Below, piece by piece: positions 7,186-11,792 of a stretch of 11,792 nt of DNA. The first letter of the stretch is position 1. The number at the start of each line of letters is the position of its first letter. The DNA is taken from NCBI GenBank assembly GCA_001784725.1, contig MFRX01000002.1, forward strand, positions 1 to 11,792, read 5' to 3'. The notes beneath the pieces were generated by a model. That model was given only the letters and a program-made list of their open reading frames with translations, searched no databases and was not told the DNA's origin. The position numbers were made by a program, and so were the translations under genes. Origin of the DNA: Candidatus Moranbacteria bacterium RIFCSPHIGHO2_02_FULL_40_12b. GTDB taxonomy: Bacteria > Patescibacteriota > Minisyncoccia > Moranbacterales > 2-12-FULL-40-10.

Positions 7186-7572
7186 ATGGTGGAGGAGGCA
7201 AATAATGAAATCAGAAAATTCAGGCAATCATTAAAGCACGCGGGCAGCGGGCTAAAATACGTTTTGGTGAACGAAAGGAATTTTCAAATCGAGATAGTCA
7301 TCGCTTTCTTCGTGATCATCCTGATATTAATTTTTAAAGTGAAAAACTGGGAAGCGGTGATTTTAGTGCTGATGATTATGTGGGTATTAATAACGGAATT
7401 GACGAACACCGTTTTTGAAAGAGTGGTTGATATCCTGAAGCCAAGAGTCCATCCGTACGCGCGGCTAATCAAGGATATCATGGCCACGGTTGTCCTTATT
7501 TCTTCCACCGTCGCGCTGATAATCGGAGTAATAATTTTTTATCCATATTTCAGGGAATTTTTTATAAAATAA
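7186..7572 (+). CDS. dgkA: Diacylglycerol kinase / undecaprenol kinase, integral membrane
   Basis: It phosphorylates a membrane lipid alcohol with ATP; in Gram-positive-like bacteria the usual substrate is undecaprenol, feeding the carrier for cell-wall synthesis. The 128-residue protein has three membrane helices (about 33-51, 54-72, 97-120). The DgkA residues line up with E. coli spacing: NERNFQIE (29-36, Glu30 and Glu36), ELTNTVFE (71-78, Glu71, Asn74, Glu78), HPYARLIKD (89-97, Lys96, Asp97). The ATG at 7186 has no SD upstream. A strong GGAGGAGG instead lies inside the first codons and points to an out-of-frame ATG at 7205 that opens only a 9-codon frame. The gene sits between ybeY and ftsA, 19 and 14 bases away, suggesting one envelope/division operon. 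Lipid specificity cannot be read from the sequence. Confidence 0.92.
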   Translation: MVEEANNEIRKFRQSLKHAGSGLKYVLVNERNFQIEIVIAFFVIILILIFKVKNWEAVILVLMIMWVLITELTNTVFERVVDILKPRVHPYARLIKDIMATVVLISSTVALIIGVIIFYPYFREFFIK

Positions 7573-7586
7573 TCGGACAAACATAA

Positions 7587-8843
7587 ATGGCAAAAAACAA
7601 ACTAATAACCGCGATTGATATCGGGTCTTCCCACATAAAATCCCTGATAGCCGAAGATCCGGGAGAACGCGAGCAGTTAAGAGTTATTGGCATTGGAACC
7701 GCTCCGGCTCTCGGCCTGCGGAAAGGCGCAGTGGTTAATGTTGAAGAAGTGGCTAATTCAATTTCAGAATCAATTGAACAATGCGAAAAGATGGCGGGCG
7801 TTGACATAAGCCGGGCGGTAATAAGCATTGGCGGGTCGGAAATTTCTACCCAAAATTCCAAAGGAGTAGTCGCTATCGGGAAAGCGGACGGCGAAGTTAC
7901 GGAGGATGATATTGAAAGAGTGATTCAAGCCGCCAAAACCATATCTATTCCTCCGAACAGGGAAATAATCCACATCAGTCCGAGAAGTTACCGGCTCGAT
8001 GATCAGGATAAAATCAAGGATCCCTTGGGAATGAACGGGGTGCGCCTTGAAGTTGACGCTCTGATAGTCGAGTCCTCGGTTCCTCATATCAAAAATCTGA
8101 CGAAATCCGTTTATCAGGCCGGCATTGAAATAGATGAAATGGTCTTGGAACCATTGGCCGCGGCCAGAGCGATATTATCCAAACAGCAAAAAGAACTGGG
8201 GACCGCGCTGATAAATTTCGGGGGAAGCACCACTTCACTGGCTGTTTTTGAGGAAAGCGAACTAATTCACGCCGCCGTCATTCCAGTCGGATCGAATCAC
8301 ATAACAAATGATATCGCGATCGGGCTCCGAACTTCCATAGAAATCGCGGAAAAAGTTAAATTGGAATACGGCAGGGCGATTTCCCGGGAAATAAATAAAA
8401 AAGACGAAATAGACCTGTCCAAAATTGATTCTAACGAGGAAGGAATTGTTTCCCATAATCACGTGGCGGAAATTATTGAAGCGCGGCTGGAGGAAATTTT
8501 GGGAATGGTTAACAAAGAATTAAAATCAATCGGAAAAGCCGGACTCCTGCCGGGCGGAGCGGTGCTTACGGGAGGAGGAGCGAAACTTCCCCAGATAGTC
8601 GATTTAGCGAAAGAAACGCTTCGCCTGCCCGCCCAGGTGGGATATCCGACGCGGCTTGGCGGCGTTCTTAACAGAGTTGATGACCCTTCATTCGCGACGG
8701 CAATAGGACTTCTTATCTGGATGAAGGACTTCGGATCCAACCCGGAAAATTTCTACGGTTCGGGACTGATAAAGGATATCTCGAAAAGCGCGGGGAATAC
8801 GGTCGGAAAAGTCAAAAAATGGCTGGAGAAATTTCTTCCCTAG
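7587..8843 (+). CDS. ftsA: Cell division protein FtsA
   Basis: FtsA is the actin-like membrane anchor of the FtsZ ring at midcell. The 418 residues show the actin ATPase blocks: phosphate 1 AIDIGSSHIKSL (9-20), phosphate 2 INFGGSTTSL (209-218) and the adenosine block LTGGGAKLP (327-335). The FtsA-specific 1C (SHS2) subdomain lies at about 84-163. The C-terminus VKKWLEKFLP (409-418) is an amphipathic membrane-targeting helix, separated from the core by a Gly/Ser/Asn-rich linker. Phosphate 2 has Asn210 where Asp is usual. Its start lies 14 bases after the kinase stop and has no SD, so it may be translated by re-initiation or from an internal start. The only unusual point in context is the 490-base gap before ftsZ. 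Confidence 0.95.
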   Translation: MAKNKLITAIDIGSSHIKSLIAEDPGEREQLRVIGIGTAPALGLRKGAVVNVEEVANSISESIEQCEKMAGVDISRAVISIGGSEISTQNSKGVVAIGKADGEVTEDDIERVIQAAKTISIPPNREIIHISPRSYRLDDQDKIKDPLGMNGVRLEVDALIVESSVPHIKNLTKSVYQAGIEIDEMVLEPLAAARAILSKQQKELGTALINFGGSTTSLAVFEESELIHAAVIPVGSNHITNDIAIGLRTSIEIAEKVKLEYGRAISREINKKDEIDLSKIDSNEEGIVSHNHVAEIIEARLEEILGMVNKELKSIGKAGLLPGGAVLTGGGAKLPQIVDLAKETLRLPAQVGYPTRLGGVLNRVDDPSFATAIGLLIWMKDFGSNPENFYGSGLIKDISKSAGNTVGKVKKWLEKFLP

Positions 8844-9168
8844 TTTACCCCTGCGCCATTTTTGGCATTTCGAAAATAATAGAGTGCGAATAAAAACTTA
8901 TTTGCCGATTTGTGGCAATCGGCCTATAAAAAAAGTTGGCGTGGGGCCGGCCTTGATTAATTTTCGCCTTGGGTGTAGATTTATTAATATAAAATTCGGC
9001 CTTGCTGATAACTTGGGGGCTTAAAACAAAAATAAAATAACTTTTTACCCCGCACTATAAAGCCGCGCGTATAATCGCGGATTGCAAAAAACAAAACCGG
9101 GAAAGTATTGCCCCAAAACTATAGGCGTTAAGTCCATAGCGCGGGGATTAACCCGATTTTGAACGGGG
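8844..9168. other. ftsA-ftsZ intergenic region with several promoter-like and palindromic signals
   Basis: No believable gene is seen here. It holds a weak GCCA/TGGC hairpin after ftsA, a promoter candidate whose spacer is a palindrome (8902-8930), and a TATAAAAT-like stretch near 8988-8995. CGGCCTTG occurs twice, about 50 bases apart. A TATAAT at 9070-9075 lies in the loop of a CCGCG/CGCGG hairpin. AACCCG/CGGGGTT arms end on the ftsZ -35 box. A short untranslated RNA is possible but I recognise no family. Confidence 0.5.
8902..8930 (+). promoter_or_regulatory. Candidate promoter with an operator-like palindrome in the spacer
   Basis: TTGCCG (8902-8907) and TATAAA (8925-8930) are 17 bases apart. 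GCCGATT/AATCGGC (8904-8910 with 8917-8923) forms a perfect 7-bp inverted repeat covering the -35 edge and spacer, the position expected for a repressor site. It is not followed by a T tract, so it is unlikely to be a terminator on this strand. Confidence 0.4.
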
Positions 9169-9198
9169 TTGACACATTTCAGGCAAGTGTGTTAGATT
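9169..9198 (+). promoter_or_regulatory. ftsZ promoter with consensus -35
   Basis: Consensus TTGACA (9169-9174), an 18-base spacer and TAGATT (9193-9198). The predicted start near 9205 leaves about 130 bases of leader before the ftsZ ATG. Confidence 0.6.
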
Positions 9199-9249
9199 TA
9201 TATACTAACAAAAATACAGCTAATCGCTTAATTAACTTTTATAATAATT

Positions 9250-9324
9250 GGCCATTGGTCCTTGGCCTGCTCCGCCCGCTTTTAAAAAACGCGAGGAATG
9301 GAGACAGGGCGGGCCATTGGTTAA
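9250..9324 (+). other. Structured ftsZ leader with direct repeats and a short in-frame upstream ORF
   Basis: GGCCATTGGT occurs at 9250-9259 and 9312-9321. GCCCGC (9274-9279) can pair with GCGGGC (9309-9314). An 8-codon frame METGRAIG (9298-9324) stops nine bases before the ftsZ ATG, in the same frame. FtsZ itself has no SD, so coupling or leader folding may set its translation. Confidence 0.4.
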
Positions 9325-9333
9325 GTAAATTTT

Positions 9334-10521
9334 ATGGCGGAAATAAAGCCGGATGTTGAGACATTTGCTAGAATAAAAGTCATAGGAGTGGGAGGTTCTG
9401 GTGGTTCTGGAATAACTCGAATGATAGACAGTAAAATAAAAGGAGTGGAATTCGTGGCTATCAATACCGATGCCCAGGCTCTTCATCATAATAAGGCCTC
9501 GGAGAAGGTTCATATCGGTAAAAATCTTACCAAGGGTTTGGGAGCCGGAATGAATCCGGAAATCGGCCGCCAAGCGGCGGAAGAAAACAGAGACGAAATA
9601 CAAGAGATTCTTAAAGGAGCAGACATGGTTTTCGTGACTTGCGGGCTAGGAGGCGGAACAGGAACGGGAGCGGCTCCTATTGTGGCAGAGACGGCTAAAG
9701 AGCTCGGAGCGCTTACGGTGGCCGTAGTCACTAAACCATTTGCTTTTGAGGGAGCGCAAAGAAGGGCAATCGCGGACGAGGGACTGGAAAACTTAAAAGA
9801 AAGAGTGGACGCGCTGATTACGATTCCCAATGACAAGCTGCTGTCAATAATAGACCGGAAAACCACTCTGATAAGCGCATTTAAAATAGTGGATGATGTA
9901 TTGCGCCAGGGCGTACAGGGAATTTCCGATCTTATTACCCGGCCGGGAATAGTAAACGTGGATTTTGCGGATGTCCGGGCGATTCTGGAAGACAGCGGTT
10001 CGGCTTTGATGGGAATAGGGATTGCCAGCGGAGAGAACAGAGCGGCGGAAGCGGCGAAAGCGGCGATTAGCAGCCCGCTACTGGAACTTTCCATTGACGG
10101 GGCGAAAGGAGTGCTCTTTAATGTTTCCGGCTCAAACGATCTTACTATGCTGGAAATAAACGAAGCCGCCAATATTATCACGGAAAATATCGATCCCAAC
10201 GCCAAAGTTATATTCGGAGCCGTAACCGATGATCAAATCAGGAAGGGCGATATCCATATTACGGTCATCGCGACGGGATTTGACGCGGCGAGGGTGAAGG
10301 AAGCCCCGGCGGAAAGAATTTCCAGGACTGCTTCTCACGGTAAAGAAAAAGAGGAATTTAAGGAGAAAATGACTTTTCCTTCAAAAAAGCTGGAATCCAA
10401 AATGATCGTTGAGGAAAAAATACAGCCAAGAGGAGTATCTCTTCGCGGAGAATCCCAAAATATGGAAGAGGACGACGAGCTGGAAATCCCGGCGTTCATC
10501 CGGAGGAAGATGAAGAAATAA
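9334..10521 (+). CDS. ftsZ: Cell division protein FtsZ
   Basis: FtsZ is the tubulin-like GTPase that forms the division ring. In 395 residues it has the N-terminal glycine loop IGVGGSGGSGITRM (17-30), the tubulin signature GGGTGTG (106-112), the T7 loop NVDFADVR (208-215, catalytic Asp210 and Asp213) and a variable linker (about 320-378). It ends in a C-terminal peptide DDELEIPAFIRR (380-391) of the type that binds FtsA and other partners, followed by basic KMKK. The glycine loop reads GGSGGSG where GGGGGNA is common, so the usual Asn is Ser. The start is set by the fit of MAEIKPDVETFARIKVIGVGG to the family; there is no SD, and the leader is long. A strong terminator follows, so ftsZ is probably the last gene of its transcript. 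Confidence 0.97.
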   Translation: MAEIKPDVETFARIKVIGVGGSGGSGITRMIDSKIKGVEFVAINTDAQALHHNKASEKVHIGKNLTKGLGAGMNPEIGRQAAEENRDEIQEILKGADMVFVTCGLGGGTGTGAAPIVAETAKELGALTVAVVTKPFAFEGAQRRAIADEGLENLKERVDALITIPNDKLLSIIDRKTTLISAFKIVDDVLRQGVQGISDLITRPGIVNVDFADVRAILEDSGSALMGIGIASGENRAAEAAKAAISSPLLELSIDGAKGVLFNVSGSNDLTMLEINEAANIITENIDPNAKVIFGAVTDDQIRKGDIHITVIATGFDAARVKEAPAERISRTASHGKEKEEFKEKMTFPSKKLESKMIVEEKIQPRGVSLRGESQNMEEDDELEIPAFIRRKMKK

Positions 10522-10551
10522 TTTTAACTGCTTTATTATATAGTTATATGT

Positions 10552-10582
10552 AAAATCTCCTTTACAGGAGATTTTCTTTTTT
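10552..10582 (+). terminator. Intrinsic terminator of ftsZ
   Basis: Perfect 10-bp stem AAAATCTCCT/AGGAGATTTT (10552-10561 with 10566-10575), four-base loop, then CTTTTTT. It lies 30 bases after the ftsZ stop. Confidence 0.9.
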
Positions 10583-10588
10583 AAAAAT

Positions 10589-10623
10589 GCTACGTAGCGA
10601 ATTACGTAATTAATTACGTAATT
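10589..10623. repeat. Tandem TACGTA palindromes
   Basis: GCTACGTAGC (10589-10598) is followed by two back-to-back perfect copies of AATTACGTAATT (10600-10611, 10612-10623). All three share TACGTA at the centre, with centres about 12 bases apart. This looks like an array of dimer-binding sites. Confidence 0.8.
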
Positions 10624-10832
10624 TCCAGAGCTTGATTTTCGGAGCGGCGCCTTTATTATTTTTTTATGTACCACTTTGTGATTTTGAGAAATAAAACTTT
10701 GCGGGGTGTGCCGCGCAAAATAAGAAATTTTTTAAGTTTTTTATCACGCAGCTACAACGTGATGAAAATTTTTTTCAAAAATTTTCATTTTACGCTGTGG
10801 ATAACTCAAAATTTTGGCTTGAAATCAGGGTA
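10624..10832. other. A/T-rich, hairpin-rich region upstream of the nrdR promoter
   Basis: No credible gene. Hairpins: TTTGCG/CGCAAA (10698-10703 with 10714-10719), ATCACG/CGTGAT (10743-10748 with 10758-10763) and a perfect 12-bp ATGAAAATTTTT/AAAAATTTTCAT pair (10762-10773 with 10777-10788, loop TTC). The last is followed by a DnaA-box match. It may be a regulatory region of the nrd transcript. Confidence 0.5.
10796..10804 (-). promoter_or_regulatory. Consensus DnaA box upstream of nrdR
   Basis: TGTGGATAA on this strand is TTATCCACA on the other, an exact match to the bacterial DnaA box. It lies 28 bases before the nrdR -35. In E. coli, DnaA boxes regulate nrdAB, so the setting makes sense. 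Caution: the same nonamer occurs inside ybeY (6917-6925). Confidence 0.45.
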
Positions 10833-10861
10833 TTGCAAGGATTTCCATCTTGTGGTATAAT
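10833..10861 (+). promoter_or_regulatory. nrdR promoter (extended -10)
   Basis: TTGCAA (10833-10838), 17 bases, then TATAAT (10856-10861) preceded by TG-G (10853-10855). The predicted start is near 10868, about 135 bases before the nrdR start codon. Confidence 0.72.
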
Positions 10862-10872
10862 GGATATAAAGT

Positions 10873-10888
10873 ACACAATATATAGTAT
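10873..10888 (+). promoter_or_regulatory. NrdR box
   Basis: ACACAATATATAGTAT matches the NrdR-box consensus ACACWATATATWGTGT at 15 of 16 positions. It lies about five bases after the predicted start of transcription, a blocking position. A weaker half-site, GCACTA at 10905-10910, sits exactly 32 bases further on, the usual spacing of paired NrdR boxes; its other half is poor. Confidence 0.82.
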
Positions 10889-10962
10889 ATAATGCATCAT
10901 TAAAGCACTAGAACATTAAAACAAGAAGACATATATAACAAGCAACATTTTATGTTCGTTTA

Positions 10963-11005
10963 ATGTTTTTATGTTTTCATGCTTTCATGTTTTTATGAAA
11001 TTATG
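10963..11005 (+). repeat. 8-base ladder of six ATGs before and at the nrdR start
   Basis: ATG occurs at 10963, 10971, 10979, 10987, 10995 and 11003, always eight bases apart, in a degenerate tandem repeat of unit ATGTTTTT/C. Only 10979 and 11003 are in the nrdR frame. No SD precedes any of them. Confidence 0.9.
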
Positions 11006-11452
11006 ATTTGTCCCTTTTGCGGCCACAGCGAAACAAAAGTCATCGATTCCCGCGATACTAATGACGGCAAAGCGATAAGGAGGAGGAGAGAGTGCGAAAA
11101 ATGCCAGGCGCGTTTTTCCACCTATGAAGAAATGGAAATAATGAAAATGGCGGTGATTAAAAAAGACGGAAGAAAACAGGATTATGACCGCGCCAAAATA
11201 GAAGCGGGAATAAAAAAAGCGCTGGAAAAAAGGCCGGTTAAAAATGAAGATATTGAAAAACTGCTGGGCGACATTGAATATGAAATCCATTCCAAAGAGG
11301 CCTGTGAAATTACCAGCAAGGAGATAGGAAAAATCGTTCTGGAAAAACTAAAGGAAATTGACGATGTGGCTTATCTTCGCTTTGCCAGCGTCTATAAATC
11401 ATTCGGGAGCGCGGAAAGTTTCAAAAAAGAAGCGGAAAAATTAAGCGAATAA
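11003..11452 (+). CDS. nrdR: Transcriptional repressor NrdR
   Basis: NrdR represses ribonucleotide reductase genes in response to nucleotide (dATP/ATP) binding. The 149 residues begin with a zinc ribbon (Cys3, Cys6 in MICPFC; Cys31, Cys34 in CEKC) containing VIDSR and the basic AIRRRREC block. An ATP-cone follows at about 51-137 (VIKKDGRKQDYDRAKI through LRFASVYKSF). The start at 11003 is preferred over the in-frame ATG at 10979 because NrdR normally begins M-x-CPFC and the extra eight residues (MLSCFYEI) match nothing. The two starts belong to an 8-base ATG ladder and lack an SD. An NrdR box overlaps the promoter region, indicating autorepression. The next gene is the likely target reductase. 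No terminator follows nrdR, so the two may be co-transcribed. Confidence 0.96.
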   Translation: MICPFCGHSETKVIDSRDTNDGKAIRRRRECEKCQARFSTYEEMEIMKMAVIKKDGRKQDYDRAKIEAGIKKALEKRPVKNEDIEKLLGDIEYEIHSKEACEITSKEIGKIVLEKLKEIDDVAYLRFASVYKSFGSAESFKKEAEKLSE

Positions 11453-11493
11453 AATTAAATGCGCAAGATGAAATATAAAATCTCCATTTTTTA

Positions 11494-11627
11494 GTGAATT
11501 AATAAATCGTATGCTATCCCGCACCAAATTCCGAATGAAGTACTTAATATTTATTACTTTATTCACGGAATCGCCTGCGGCTTAGTATTTCTTAAAAATA
11601 TAATCTATTAACGAATTGGTGCGGGAT
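11494..11627 (+). promoter_or_regulatory. Large palindromic leader element with a competing alternative helix
   Basis: ATCCCGCACCAA (11516-11527) pairs perfectly with TTGGTGCGGGAT (11616-11627). It encloses a 12-bp hairpin (11531-11542 with 11555-11568, one G-U and a two-base bulge). A different pairing is also available: GTGAAT+TAATAAAT (11494-11507) with ATTTATTA...ATTCAC (11549-11566), 14 bp with a four-base bulge. It uses the same bases as the inner hairpin and cannot coexist with it. This is the pattern of a switching leader; no known riboswitch motif is recognised. Confidence 0.55.
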
Positions 11628-11630
11628 GCT

Positions 11631-11667
11631 CATTTTTGTAGCTCCTCGTACCTCGGAGACAAAAATG
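11631..11667 (+). promoter_or_regulatory. Hairpin burying the SD and AUG of the reductase gene
   Basis: CATTTTTGT (11631-11639) is perfectly complementary to ACAAAAATG (11659-11667), whose last three bases are the start codon. After a two-base bulge CTCC (11642-11645) pairs with GGAG (11655-11658), the SD. Closed, it should block initiation; a thermosensor or ligand-controlled leader is possible. Confidence 0.7.
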
Positions 11668-11792
11668 GCAAAAACAAAAATGAAAAAGAAGAGCAGAACT
11701 AAAAAAAGGGGAGCAAAAGATGCCGAAAAATTTCGGAATCGGGTTGATAAAGTCGTAAAACGGAGCGGCAAAATCGTCCCGTTTGATCAGGA
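11665..11792 (+). CDS. Ribonucleotide reductase N-terminus (ATP-cone), partial
   Basis: Forty-two codons are present before the window ends. The first 30 residues are strongly basic (MAKTKMKKKSRTKKRGAKD...), followed by DKVVKRSGKIVPFDQ, which is the opening strand pattern of an ATP-cone (compare VIKKDGRKQDYD in the neighbouring NrdR). ATP-cones at an N-terminus directly after nrdR indicate the large subunit of a ribonucleotide reductase, which makes deoxyribonucleotides. Class II (NrdJ) or class III (NrdD) is most likely for this kind of organism, but the class cannot be decided from this fragment, so no symbol is given. The ATG at 11665 has an SD GGAG six bases away; an in-frame ATG at 11680 is a weaker alternative. 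The SD and start codon both lie in a hairpin. Confidence 0.75.
   Translation, partial: MAKTKMKKKSRTKKRGAKDAEKFRNRVDKVVKRSGKIVPFDQ

Noticed and set aside
8904..8923. ftsA terminator at the GCCGATT/AATCGGC hairpin
   Set aside because: No T tract follows on the + strand; A residues do. Its position in a promoter spacer fits an operator better.
9159..9359. Small ORF across the ftsZ promoter
   Set aside because: Spans the -35/-10 elements and overlaps the ftsZ start in another frame; Asn/Leu-rich and without an SD.
9510..10205. 231-codon reverse-strand ORF opposite ftsZ
   Set aside because: Low-complexity Ser/Ala/Pro composition and complete overlap with a well-conserved gene; a shadow frame.
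10624..10832. Origin of replication
   Set aside because: A/T-rich, hairpin-rich and with one exact DnaA box, but no cluster of boxes and none of the usual origin neighbours (dnaA, dnaN, gyrB) in view. A regulatory role before nrdR is simpler.
10666..10860. 64-codon ORF before nrdR
   Set aside because: A/T-driven composition (Phe, Lys, Asn), no SD, and it runs through hairpins, the DnaA box and the promoter.
10979..11002. Longer nrdR start at 10979
   Set aside because: Adds MLSCFYEI before the canonical M-x-CPFC start and comes from the ATG repeat ladder; no SD supports it.
11453..11664. Cobalamin riboswitch before the reductase
   Set aside because: No B12-box-like conserved core was found; the leader has other pairing, so it is reported only as an unclassified structured element.
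1..11792. CRISPR array, tRNA, rRNA, transposase or insertion sequence
   Set aside because: No regularly spaced long repeats, cloverleaf with CCA-type acceptor, rRNA-like sequence or transposase motif was seen on reading both strands.

Overview
The window reads as chromosome of a small-genome bacterium, most likely a member of the Candidate Phyla Radiation (Patescibacteria, Parcubacteria-like). This is inference from several things: A/G-rich coding style, few Shine-Dalgarno (SD) sites, a divergent FtsA/FtsZ pair, an unusual PurM-like protein, and two ybeY segments made of palindromic DNA. All eight complete genes are on the + strand and read in the standard code; seven stop with TAA and ftsA with TAG, none with TGA.

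Layout. (1) 72-1151: an unrecognised cytoplasmic protein with its own terminator. (2) 1372-6592: purL and purM, consecutive steps of de novo purine synthesis. Each has its own extended -10 promoter candidate, and a terminator lies between them. PurL is the large single-chain type with its glutaminase domain attached; PurM is a divergent AIR synthase-family protein. (3) 6660-8843: ybeY, an undecaprenol/diacylglycerol kinase gene and ftsA, tightly packed (19 and 14 bases apart). This run joins rRNA maturation, cell-envelope lipid recycling and the divisome membrane anchor. ybeY appears to be leaderless. (4) 8844-9333: a 490-base gap with promoter-like and palindromic signals feeding ftsZ, which ends in a strong terminator. 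(5) 10522-11792: a deoxyribonucleotide module. It comprises a palindrome-rich region with a DnaA-box match, an extended -10 promoter, a near-consensus NrdR box, nrdR, a structured leader, and the first 42 codons of a protein beginning an ATP-cone, presumably a ribonucleotide reductase, running off the end.

How it fits together. PurL and PurM supply purine precursors. NrdR (Zn ribbon plus ATP-cone) senses adenine nucleotide/dATP and should repress its own transcript and the downstream reductase through the box beside the nrdR promoter. The nrdR-to-reductase leader adds a possible second layer: a large palindrome with a competing alternative fold, then a hairpin that buries both the SD and the AUG of the reductase. 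FtsA and FtsZ carry the expected membrane-targeting helix and the FtsZ C-terminal peptide that binds FtsA.

The most interesting parts are the reductase leader (11494-11667), the palindromic coding insertion and terminator-like hairpin inside ybeY, and an exact 8-base ladder of six ATGs before nrdR. No tRNA, rRNA, CRISPR, transposase or insertion sequence was seen.
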